Source of the DNA: Antarcticimicrobium sp033791545
Lineage (GTDB): Bacteria > Pseudomonadota > Alphaproteobacteria > Rhodobacterales > Rhodobacteraceae
Assembly (NCBI GenBank): GCA_033791545.1
Contig: JASJGL010000093.1
Span: forward strand, 1 to 24,700
DNA: 24,700 bases
Direction: 5' to 3'
Below are positions 1 to 7,535 of the stretch, piece by piece; positions within the stretch are counted from its first letter, which is position 1; every line of letters begins with the position of its first letter. The notes below the pieces were generated by a model. It was not told the DNA's origin, did not search any database, and saw only the letters and a program-made list of their open reading frames with translations. The translations under genes and the position numbers were made by a program.

Positions 1-315
1 CCGCCGTCCCGTCCGGCCCCGCCGTGCGCCTCAAGCGCCGCCGGTGAAGGGGTGTCTAAGGTTTACCACCAAAACCCGCAAGCGCTTTTTTCCAAAACCG
101 TCATCTTTTCTTCAATCAAACCAAAAAATGCCCAATATCAAAGCTTTAAACAGCGGCGCCCCGAAGCAACCAGGGCGGAAATCCCCGCCAGATCGCAGGC
201 GCGCCCCGTATCGCCACCCCGCAAAACACCACATCTCGTGGTATCCACAGCCTTATCCACAAGGCACGCCCGGAATCGCAGGACCAAGGCCGAATCCGGT
301 CACCAAAAGCGAAGC
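1..315. other. Gene-free left edge with AT-rich tract
   Basis: I see no convincing gene here. The first 47 bases could be the last codons of a plus-strand gene ending in TGA at 45-47 (residues ending VRLKRRR), but this is too short to support. Positions 72-150 are strikingly AT-rich for this genome. They are followed, about 90 bases on, by two tandem DnaA-box-like 9-mers (annotated separately). Open reading frames crossing this stretch lack ribosome binding sites and look like random GC-rich frames. Confidence 0.5.
241..261 (+). promoter_or_regulatory. Two tandem DnaA-box-like 9-mers
   Basis: TTATCCACA at 253-261 is a perfect match to the classical DnaA box. GTATCCACA at 241-249 differs only in the first base. 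Both lie in the same orientation, 12 bp start to start, next to an AT-rich stretch. Two boxes are too few to call an origin. They could also be a DnaA-regulated promoter or chance. Confidence 0.35.
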
Positions 316-918
316 TCACGCCGGGCGCGCGCGCCGCGCCATCGGCAACCGCAGCGCCAACAGGGCCAGAACCACTGCGAGATAGATCAACGGCTCGATC
401 TGAAGTCCTTTGCGCAGCATCACGAAATGCACGGCCCCCAGCAACACCGCCGGATAGACCAACCGGTGCAGCCGTCGCCACAGGGGCCCCAGCCAGCGCA
501 GCGCACGATTGTTCGAGGTCAGCGCCAACGGCAGCAACAGCACGAACCCCGCCATGCCAACCGTAATATAAGGACGCTTTACGATATCCCCCCAGATCTG
601 TGACGGGATCTGCACATCCAGCAGCAGCCAGGTCAGCAGGTGGAGCGATATATAGAAGAAGGCCAGCAGGCCGATGGCGCGACGAAACTTCATCAGGTTG
701 AGACCTAGCCGGCGCCGCAGAGGGGTAATCGCCAACCCCGCGATGAGAAGCTGCAACGCCAGCGCGCCCAGATCATGTTCCAGCGCCTTGATCGGCTCCA
801 CCCCCAGCCCGCCGGTCAGCCCCCAATACAGGAGGACCGGCGCCGGCAGGACGCCCAACAGGTAGACGGCCCAAACCGGGACGCGCCGCAGCCAGCGGTT
901 CACAAGGTCGGCCAGCAC
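316..918 (-). CDS. msrQ: MsrQ heme-binding membrane subunit of the MsrPQ methionine sulfoxide reductase
   Basis: MsrQ is the inner-membrane b-type cytochrome that passes quinone- or flavin-derived electrons to periplasmic MsrP, which repairs oxidised methionines. The 200-residue product is about the family length. It has about six hydrophobic helices, an N-terminal LRRVPVW motif, and histidines in membrane helices (ISLHLL and the LHRLVYP...AVHF segment) that suit heme ligation. I chose the GTG at 918 because it lies one base after the msrP stop (TGA-C-GTG) and puts LRRVPVW at the usual distance from the N terminus. An ATG at 951, inside msrP, is the alternative. It forms an operon with msrP. 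I see no strong terminator downstream. Confidence 0.9.
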   Translation of the reverse strand: MLADLVNRWLRRVPVWAVYLLGVLPAPVLLYWGLTGGLGVEPIKALEHDLGALALQLLIAGLAITPLRRRLGLNLMKFRRAIGLLAFFYISLHLLTWLLLDVQIPSQIWGDIVKRPYITVGMAGFVLLLPLALTSNNRALRWLGPLWRRLHRLVYPAVLLGAVHFVMLRKGLQIEPLIYLAVVLALLALRLPMARRARPA

Positions 919-919
919 G

Positions 920-1828
<909 letters not shown>

Positions 1829-1895
1829 AATATCTCCCTATGATCCGTTTCTTTAGATCTAGCCGCTGCCGCGCCCCGCGCCAGCCCACATCCTC

Positions 1896-3389
1896 TCACG
1901 TTTCGGCGACGGGGCTGTAACTTGGCAGGATTTCGTTCATCGGGACAGAATGACCGTCGCCCTGAACAATACGGACATGACGGCGCCGCATCAGCCGGGG
2001 TTCGGCCACGCCGACGGAATGGGCGATGGTCTCGACCTCGCCGATCAGGCCCCGGGCATAGCGGGCGACGCGGATGTATTTGCGTTCAACCACCAGCCCC
2101 TTTTGCAAGTGCGGGTCATGGGTGGTGATACCGGTGGGACAGGTATTCTTGTTGCACTTGAGCGCCTGAATACAGCCCAGCGCGAACATGAAGCCGCGCG
2201 CCGAGGTGACGAAATCAGCCCCCGCGGCCAGTGCCCAGGCGACATCACCAGGGTTGATCAGCTTGCCGCTGGCGATCAAGCGCACCCGCTCTTTCAGCCC
2301 ATGCTCGTCGCGAATATTGGCCACCACCGGCAGCGCCTCGCGCACCGACATGCCGACAAGATCGATCAGCGGCATCGGTGCCGCCCCGGTGCCGCCCTCG
2401 CCTCCGTCCAGAGTGATGAAATCCGGCGCGCTTTCCGGTCCGCGCGCAGCGATGGCGTCGAAGAAGTTGTGGAACACGTCGTCGGAGCCGGCCACCGTCT
2501 TGATGCCAACCGGCTTGCCGGTCACCTCGCGCACATGCGCGATCATATCGAGCAGATCGTCAAAGTTGCGCACCTCGGGGTGGCGGTTGGGCGACAGGCT
2601 GTCATGGTCCATCGGAATATGGCGGATCTTGGCGATCTCTGGGGTGATCTTGGCAGCGGGAAGAATGCCGCCCTTGCCCGGCTTGGCCCCTTGGGCAAGC
2701 TTGATCTCGAACATGCGCACGGAGTCATGCGCGGCCAGGGCGCGCAGTTTGTCATCGTCAAGTTTGCCGTTCTCGTCGCGCACGCCGTATTTCGCGGTGC
2801 CAATCTGAAACACGACATCGCAGCCACCCTCCAGATGCATCGGGCTCAGCCCCCCCTCGCCAGTGTTGAGCCAGATGTTGGCCTTTTTCGCGCCACGGCT
2901 CAGCGCCTCGACCGCGGGTTTTGAGATGGCACCATAGGACATGCCCGAGATATTGAAGAAGGAGGGCGCAAGATATGGGGTGCGCGCGGTGGGGCCGATC
3001 AACATCGGCTCGGTCTTGGCGTATTGGTCGTTGAGCGGCGGGAACGGCGCGTTGACGAAGATCGCGGTGCCCGGCAAGCTGAGATTGCGGGTAGAACCAA
3101 AGGCAACGGTATTGCTTTCGCCGGTCGAGGCGCGCGTGACCCATTCCCGCTGGGCACGGTTGAACGGCATCTCCTCGCGATCCATGGCAAAGAAATACTG
3201 GCGAAAGAATTCCCCCAGCGCGCTGAACAGATAGCGGAACCGCCCGATCACCGGATAGTTGCGCCGGATCGCATCGCCCGTCTGGACCCGATCGATGACG
3301 AAGAGAACCGCCAGAACCAACACGAGCACGCCCATGATAGCGATGAAAAGACCTGCCAGAAGCTCGACAGCGTTCACGGCGATATTCAT
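1896..3389 (-). CDS. Membrane-anchored FMN-binding glutamate-synthase-like protein
   Basis: The 497-residue product resembles the FMN/iron-sulfur domain of the glutamate synthase large subunit, without the amidotransferase and C-terminal GXGXG domains. One hydrophobic helix (about residues 9-32) should anchor it in the membrane. The barrel follows from about residue 95 to 450. TLDGGEGGTGAAP near 327-339 matches the flavin/substrate region, and Cys406-x5-Cys412-x4-Cys417 matches the 3Fe-4S ligand spacing of glutamate synthase. It could thus bind FMN and an Fe-S cluster, but without a glutaminase domain it is unlikely to be a classical GOGAT. The physiological reaction is unknown. A GGAG site lies 7 bases before the ATG. 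Placement upstream of msrPQ is suggestive of redox work but proves nothing. Confidence 0.85.
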   Translation of the reverse strand: MNIAVNAVELLAGLFIAIMGVLVLVLAVLFVIDRVQTGDAIRRNYPVIGRFRYLFSALGEFFRQYFFAMDREEMPFNRAQREWVTRASTGESNTVAFGSTRNLSLPGTAIFVNAPFPPLNDQYAKTEPMLIGPTARTPYLAPSFFNISGMSYGAISKPAVEALSRGAKKANIWLNTGEGGLSPMHLEGGCDVVFQIGTAKYGVRDENGKLDDDKLRALAAHDSVRMFEIKLAQGAKPGKGGILPAAKITPEIAKIRHIPMDHDSLSPNRHPEVRNFDDLLDMIAHVREVTGKPVGIKTVAGSDDVFHNFFDAIAARGPESAPDFITLDGGEGGTGAAPMPLIDLVGMSVREALPVVANIRDEHGLKERVRLIASGKLINPGDVAWALAAGADFVTSARGFMFALGCIQALKCNKNTCPTGITTHDPHLQKGLVVERKYIRVARYARGLIGEVETIAHSVGVAEPRLMRRRHVRIVQGDGHSVPMNEILPSYSPVAET

Positions 3390-3413
3390 TCATAAACTCC
3401 GATATGTTTGACT

Positions 3414-3442
3414 TTGCGCAAGGCGCGCCAAGGCGTTAGCCT
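3414..3442 (+). promoter_or_regulatory. Possible promoter for the DUF302 gene
   Basis: TTGCGC at 3414-3419 is separated by 17 bases from TAGCCT at 3437-3442, about 60 bases before the DUF302 start codon. Each box matches the sigma-70 consensus in only three of six positions, so this is a weak call supported mainly by spacing and position. A TTGACT at 3408 is present but badly spaced. Confidence 0.3.
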
Positions 3443-3501
3443 AGAGAGTGAGAGGGAAATGCGGGACTGGCAAGTCGCGCTTTTGTGATGGGGAGGAAAA
3501 G

Positions 3502-3942
3502 ATGAAAGCTGTGTTTCTTGCTGCTGCGCTGGGGTTGGCCGCGCAGGGCGTCGCCGCACAGGAGATGGTGCGCCATAGCACCGACCAAGGCTTTGACGAC
3601 GTCGCCTTCGGGATCGAGAACGCGATTCTGGATGCCGGGCTGGTGATCGATCACGTCAGCCATGTAGGCGAGATGCTGGAACGTACCCGCGCCGACGTGG
3701 GATCTGACAAGGTGTTGTTTACAAAGGCAGATGTCTATTCCTTTTGCTCGGCCAAAGTGTCGCGCAGCGTGATGGAGGCCAATCCGATGAACATCGTCTA
3801 TTGCCCCTATGACATCTTCGTGGCCGAACTGGCGGACACCCCCGGCGAGGTGATCGTGGGCTATCGCAGCTATCCCGACGGCCCGATGCAAGAGGTGCAG
3901 GCGCTGCTGGAAGGGATCGCGCAAACCGCCCTGAGCGAGTAA
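3502..3942 (+). CDS. Secreted DUF302 domain protein
   Basis: The 146-residue product has a clear Sec signal peptide (MKAVFLAAALGLAAQGVAAQ, cleavage probably after AQG-VAA or AAQ). The rest is a single DUF302-type domain, recognised by VIDHVSHVGEML, the FCSAKVSR stretch and the IVYCPYDIFV stretch. DUF302 has no settled biochemical function. Two cysteines (in SFCSAK and VYCPYD) could form a disulfide in the periplasm. GGGAGGAAAAG just before the ATG at 3502 is a strong ribosome site and decides the start over the longer upstream reading frame. The gene is divergent from the FMN protein gene and followed by its own terminator, so it is probably monocistronic. Confidence 0.85.
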   Translation: MKAVFLAAALGLAAQGVAAQEMVRHSTDQGFDDVAFGIENAILDAGLVIDHVSHVGEMLERTRADVGSDKVLFTKADVYSFCSAKVSRSVMEANPMNIVYCPYDIFVAELADTPGEVIVGYRSYPDGPMQEVQALLEGIAQTALSE

Positions 3943-3969
3943 CGCACCCCCGGTTAACCCCCGGATTTC

Positions 3970-4000
3970 GGGGCGGAGCAGAGCTGTTCCGCCCCTTCTT
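3970..4000 (+). terminator. Rho-independent terminator of the DUF302 gene
   Basis: GGGGCGGA (3970-3977) pairs with TCCGCCCC (3988-3995). Three more inner pairs are possible and the loop is short. TTCTT follows. It starts 28 bases after the DUF302 stop codon. Confidence 0.75.
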
Positions 4001-4291
4001 CATGGCTGTTTCAGGGCGTTTCGGGGAGTTTCAGAGGCAAATCGTACAGTTGGCCCAGCCGCGGCAGCCCCGGTTTTCCCCGGATTGGGGAGTTTGCACC
4101 GGGATTTGTACATTTTGCGCGGATCTCCGCTGAAATGCGCGCGAATCTGGTTAACGACGCCCCTCCGCCTGTGCGATTGTGACCCGGGACTATGACCTGA
4201 CGGCGATGGGCTGGCGTACCATATCTAGATGCCGTCTCGGGGGCTCCCGAGCTGTTCGCGCGCGAGCCCCGTTTGCTTTTTTGGCGATCAC
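4001..4291. other. Intergenic region with an orphan terminator
   Basis: There is no protein gene between the DUF302 terminator and the convergent dioxygenase gene. The stretch contains several short GC-rich hairpins and ends in a second plus-strand terminator (annotated separately) that no annotated gene requires. A small RNA could lie here, but I cannot point to a convincing promoter. Confidence 0.4.
4240..4282 (+). terminator. Orphan plus-strand terminator
   Basis: GGGGCTC (4240-4246) pairs with GAGCCCC (4264-4270). The tail GTTTGCTTTTTT runs to 4282, which fits plus-strand termination. On the minus strand the hairpin is not followed by a T run, so it does not serve the dioxygenase gene. 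A competing local hairpin, CTCGGG (4236-4241) with CCCGAG (4246-4251), shares bases with the terminator stem. Confidence 0.6.
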
Positions 4292-5422
4292 TCAGCCCGC
4301 CTTGGCACCGTTGGCAGCGCGCGCCAACAAACGCAGACGCGAGGTGAATTCACCCCGGTCAACATAGCAGCCGTGCAGATGGCGAAACCCGGTCGAGGGA
4401 TCGAACGCGTCGCGGCCATGCAGCACCCGACGATTGTCAAAGACAACCATTTCGCCCCCCTTCAACTTCAAGGTCAGGCGATATTTCGGATCCCGTGTTT
4501 TAGCCATATAGGCGCGATACGCCCGGTAATACTCGGGCATGATCTTTGACGGCATGTCAAAAACCCCTGCCAGATGGGCATTGTAGCGGATCTCGATCAC
4601 CTCTCCGGCCCCGTTCAAGGTGATGACCGGTTCATGGACGCGAATATCGGCCTCGGGATCATGGAAGCGGTAAGGAATAGGCACGTCGCAGAGGAGACGA
4701 AATGCCACCGGATCCTCGACGCGCAAATCCTCTGCCATCGCGAACCCATCGGCGAACAGGGAACCGCCCCCTGTCGCCTCATTGGCCAAGCAGTGCAAAA
4801 ACTGGAACCCCGGGGGAACTTCCTGATTTGGCAAATCCGTGTGCAGAGGCAAGGCGACAGAGGTGTAAGCGAGGTTGTTTGGATCGGGTTTGTTGATCAC
4901 CTCGAACGTTGTGCCGAAATTGGTTTCTCGCAGGAAACCGATCCGTTGCGCCACATCGACCCCGGCGCTGGTTCTGTCCTCCAGATCCTCGACAATCGCG
5001 ATGCCGAATTTGGCAGTGTCTTGCATCCATGCGTTCAGCGCGGCGTCGTCCACCATAATCGAGGCCGCCACATGACGCGGGACGGTTTGCGCGGTCATCT
5101 CCGCGCGCCAAAGCTGGGGCGCAATGGCGGCGGCATCCGCTGCGCGCTGTCCCGGGCGATGCGCGCTGAGCAGATCCACGGGCATCGGGCTGACATGACC
5201 GTCGCCATAGCTGAGCACAACGTGATCGCCGTCAAGCTGCGCAGAGGTCAGGACCGGCGCGGCCTCCAATGCCAACAGATCCAGTAGCCGTTCATGGGTT
5301 TGCGGGTGCAGCCCCGAGGGGCAATTGTCGCGCAGCCAGATCGTCGGGTATGAAGACGCGCGGCCATCCGCCCAAGTCACGACAAGCGTGTCAGCGCGGA
5401 CCAAAACAGTGTTTATGGTCAT
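4292..5422 (-). CDS. Gamma-butyrobetaine-hydroxylase-like Fe(II)/2-oxoglutarate dioxygenase
   Basis: The 376-residue product has the two-part layout of gamma-butyrobetaine and trimethyllysine dioxygenases: an N-terminal DUF971-like domain (about 1-90, with WLRDNCPSG) and a TauD/TfdA catalytic domain. The iron triad is visible as His194-x-Asp196 (LHTDLPNQE) and His335 (RVLHGRDAF). Arg347 (FRHLHG) is placed to bind 2-oxoglutarate. Family knowledge points to hydroxylation of a quaternary-amine acid such as gamma-butyrobetaine, giving carnitine. The clustered cysteines that hold zinc in the human enzyme's N-terminal domain are mostly absent (only Cys34). The exact substrate is not certain. The ATG at 5422 has only a weak GGAT ribosome site. 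It is a single gene with no carnitine genes adjacent. Confidence 0.8.
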   Translation of the reverse strand: MTINTVLVRADTLVVTWADGRASSYPTIWLRDNCPSGLHPQTHERLLDLLALEAAPVLTSAQLDGDHVVLSYGDGHVSPMPVDLLSAHRPGQRAADAAAIAPQLWRAEMTAQTVPRHVAASIMVDDAALNAWMQDTAKFGIAIVEDLEDRTSAGVDVAQRIGFLRETNFGTTFEVINKPDPNNLAYTSVALPLHTDLPNQEVPPGFQFLHCLANEATGGGSLFADGFAMAEDLRVEDPVAFRLLCDVPIPYRFHDPEADIRVHEPVITLNGAGEVIEIRYNAHLAGVFDMPSKIMPEYYRAYRAYMAKTRDPKYRLTLKLKGGEMVVFDNRRVLHGRDAFDPSTGFRHLHGCYVDRGEFTSRLRLLARAANGAKAG

Positions 5423-5568
5423 CGTAAATCCAGTTCATTTTGAGGTGTTGATCGCGGAGAAGCAGATCAACAGCAGGGCGGCGGCCACCACTCCTGCGTT
5501 TTGCCGAACGGCGCACCAATGGCACGCCACCCCAGCTCAAAACGTGTGAATTCAGATCTCATGACCTG

Positions 5569-5597
5569 ACGCTAGGTCGGTTCCGGCTTTTCAGCAA
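5569..5597 (-). promoter_or_regulatory. Possible dioxygenase gene promoter with overlapping palindrome
   Basis: On the minus strand, TTGCTG (5597-5592) and TAGCGT (5574-5569) are 17 bases apart. Each box matches the consensus only partly. The interrupted palindrome GACCT-N6-AGGTC (5563-5578) covers the presumed -10 box and could be an operator. The implied leader is about 140 bases. Confidence 0.3.
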
Positions 5598-5729
5598 GTC
5601 GCAACAGTGTGCCCTGGCATGACGCCCCCCGCTCTGATCGCGGCGCATTTCGGCGGCGGGCCGCCCCTCGGGGCCGCTCGCGTCGGCACGGAGCCGCCAC
5701 CCGGGGCGCGGACAGATTTTCGCCACACT

Positions 5730-5818
5730 TTAATTCAATTTCTGCCGCAAAGCCGGGCGCAAGGTCGCAGCCAAGGGAGATATGCGCAGTACGCGCATCA
5801 TACGCGCAATTGAATAAA
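5730..5818. repeat. AT-rich inverted repeat in the RTX gene leader
   Basis: TTAATTCAATT (5730-5740) and AATTGAATAAA (5808-5818) are inverted copies matching at 10 of 11 positions, with 67 bases between. The right arm runs into the ribosome site, so pairing in RNA could hide the RTX translation start. Confidence 0.5.
5781..5808 (+). repeat. Three direct octamer repeats before the RTX gene
   Basis: TATGCGCA (5781-5788), TACGCGCA (5790-5797) and TACGCGCA (5801-5808) are spaced 9 and 11 bases start to start, about one helical turn. This looks like an array of regulator half-sites, or a local duplication. Confidence 0.5.
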
Positions 5819-5828
5819 GGAGCGTCAC

Positions 5829-7448
5829 GTGGGCAAGAAACTGACCGAAGGCACGACCGGGACCGGGCTGGATAGCATCGTCAACGAACTTCTGGACAAT
5901 GGCGGGTTGAACCGGAGCATTTCGGCCACCGACATTCAGGGCGGGGCGCAGGCGGCAGATGCGCTGAACGCGCTGATCCTTGCCGCGATCGAAAACGGCA
6001 AGCTGTTCAGTGACGGGCTGATCGACATTGCCGATGTCGAAGCGATCAACGCCTATATCCGCGATCCGGCCCATCCCGAGCGCTATGATACCTTCCGCGA
6101 GTTGCATGGCGATGACGAGGGCGGCGCGGAATGGGGCTATCATCTTGTGCAGAACGATGGCGGCAACGGCTATCTGGAGGGCCGCAGCCTGACCAACACG
6201 GTGTTCGACGGGATCTATCATATCGGATTCGAGATCCGTGATGACGGTCGCGTCGTGAACGAGGACGGCGATGCCAATGCGACGCTTGGGCAGCTGTCGC
6301 ACTGGATGACCTATTACCTGAGCGGCGGCGTATCGCATTATTTCGGCACCGAGCTGGACGACCGGGTGGATGGCGGCGAGTTGGACGACACCATTCATCT
6401 GGGGGCGGGGCAGGATCAAAGCTATGGCGCATATGGCAATGACACCGTCTTTGCAGGCACGGGCGATGACTCGGTCAGTGGCGGCGCGGGCAACGACAAG
6501 CTGTTCGGCGAGGGCGGCAATGACAGTCTGAATGGCGGCGATGGCCGCGATACGCTTAGCGGGGGTGGCGGCGACGACAGCCTGTCAGGGTCTTACGGCA
6601 ACGACGTGCTGCGCGGGCAGTCCGGCAGTGATGCGCTTTATGGCAATGAGGGGCGCGACAAGTTGATCGGCGGCGACGGCGACGACAGGCTGTATGGCGG
6701 CGATGCGGCGGACAAGTTGTACGGAAACGGGGGCGTCGACAGCCTGAGCGGTGACGCGGGCGATGATCGACTGTTCGGCAATGGCGGCGATGACAAGCTG
6801 TATGGCGGCAGCGGCAATGATCGGCTGGTCGGGGGCAACGGCATCGACGAGCTGTATGGCGGCTATGACAATGACACGCTTGAGGGCGGCGACGGCGATG
6901 ACAAGCTGGCCGGCAGCTATGGCAAGGACAAGCTGTATGGTGGCGAGGGCAATGATACGCTGTATGGCGAGGATGACGCCGACCAGCTGTTCGGCGAGGC
7001 GGGGATCGACCTGCTGTACGGTGGCTATGGCGACGATGTGCTGGAGGGCGGCGGCGGCGCGGACGAGCTGCGCGGCGATCACGGCGACGACATCCTGTCG
7101 GGTGGCGCGGGCGATGATTATCTTGACGGCGGCGCCGGGGACAACACGCTGATCGGCGGCCTGGGCGATGACGAACTGCGCGGCAATATAGGGGCCGACA
7201 GTTTCCTGTTCGCGAAATCGGCCTTTGGCGACGATCATGTGGAGCGGTTCAATGGCGCCGATGGCGACCGAATCGTGCTGGATGCGGGGATCGATTATTC
7301 CATCGGCGTCAATACCGCCACCGGCACCCCGGTCACCGTGCTGACGCTGAGCGATGAGAAAAGCGGCGCGGTGCTGGGCACGGTGAGCCTGACCAACAGC
7401 CTGTTCGATACCGCCGATATCGTGGTCGACGAGCTGGCGTTTCTGTAG
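5829..7448 (+). CDS. RTX calcium-binding protein with N-terminal domain of unknown function
   Basis: The 539-residue product starts at GTG with AAAGGAG at the right distance. Residues 1-175 form a non-repetitive domain containing ELHGDDEGG, YHLVQNDGG and FDGIYHIGF. I do not recognise a catalytic function there. From about 176 to 465 there are some thirty glycine/aspartate nonapeptides (pattern GGxGxDxLx) that form a calcium-binding parallel beta roll. Residues 466-539 are a C-terminal cap of the kind used as an uncleaved type I secretion signal. There is no N-terminal signal peptide, which fits type I export. No ABC/MFP exporter genes are nearby. It shares a terminator with convergent clpB. 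Likely extracellular or surface-bound; role unknown. Confidence 0.85.
   Translation: MGKKLTEGTTGTGLDSIVNELLDNGGLNRSISATDIQGGAQAADALNALILAAIENGKLFSDGLIDIADVEAINAYIRDPAHPERYDTFRELHGDDEGGAEWGYHLVQNDGGNGYLEGRSLTNTVFDGIYHIGFEIRDDGRVVNEDGDANATLGQLSHWMTYYLSGGVSHYFGTELDDRVDGGELDDTIHLGAGQDQSYGAYGNDTVFAGTGDDSVSGGAGNDKLFGEGGNDSLNGGDGRDTLSGGGGDDSLSGSYGNDVLRGQSGSDALYGNEGRDKLIGGDGDDRLYGGDAADKLYGNGGVDSLSGDAGDDRLFGNGGDDKLYGGSGNDRLVGGNGIDELYGGYDNDTLEGGDGDDKLAGSYGKDKLYGGEGNDTLYGEDDADQLFGEAGIDLLYGGYGDDVLEGGGGADELRGDHGDDILSGGAGDDYLDGGAGDNTLIGGLGDDELRGNIGADSFLFAKSAFGDDHVERFNGADGDRIVLDAGIDYSIGVNTATGTPVTVLTLSDEKSGAVLGTVSLTNSLFDTADIVVDELAFL
6390..7220 (+). repeat. Coding repeats of the RTX beta roll
   Basis: Imperfect 27-bp units encoding GGxGxDxLx nonapeptides run through this part of the RTX gene. 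Recurring words such as CTGTATGGCGGC are spaced in multiples of nine codons. Some units are shifted (YGGYG, SYGND variants). Confidence 0.8.
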
Positions 7449-7489
7449 CGGGAGCCGCGCACCGGGACACGCAGGGGGGAGAGAACGAA

Positions 7490-7515
7490 AAGGCCCGCCA
7501 GAGATGGCGGGCCTT
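7490..7515. terminator. Bidirectional terminator between the RTX gene and clpB
   Basis: AAGGCCCGCCA (7490-7500), loop GAGA, TGGCGGGCCTT (7505-7515) form a perfect 11-bp stem. The plus side is followed by CTGTTTG. On the minus side the stem is followed by TTCG after its own terminal T residues. It lies between two convergent stop codons and can serve both genes. Confidence 0.85.
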
Positions 7516-7535
7516 CTGTTTGTCGCGCGGTGGGC

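Larger units (their letters stand above)
5423..5828. other. 406-bp divergent intergenic region with repeats
   Basis: No gene is seen. The left half holds a possible minus-strand promoter and palindrome for the dioxygenase gene. The middle (about 5620-5715) is very GC-rich with short self-complementary stretches. The right 100 bp carries an AT-rich inverted repeat and three near-identical octamers ahead of the RTX gene. It ends in AAAGGAG just before the GTG start at 5829. Confidence 0.6.

Noticed and set aside
3..47. Possible last codons of a plus-strand gene ending at TGA 45-47
   Set aside because: Only 14 residues are visible and none is diagnostic. Any GC-rich frame could give this.
4104..4116. 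Near-palindrome ATTTGTACATTTT, a possible regulator site
   Set aside because: It is short and AT-rich, and there is no gene or convincing promoter placed to use it.
6390..7220. Regular short repeats that might suggest a CRISPR array or satellite
   Set aside because: The units are imperfect, in frame, 27 bp long and translate to RTX nonapeptides. They are coding repeats.
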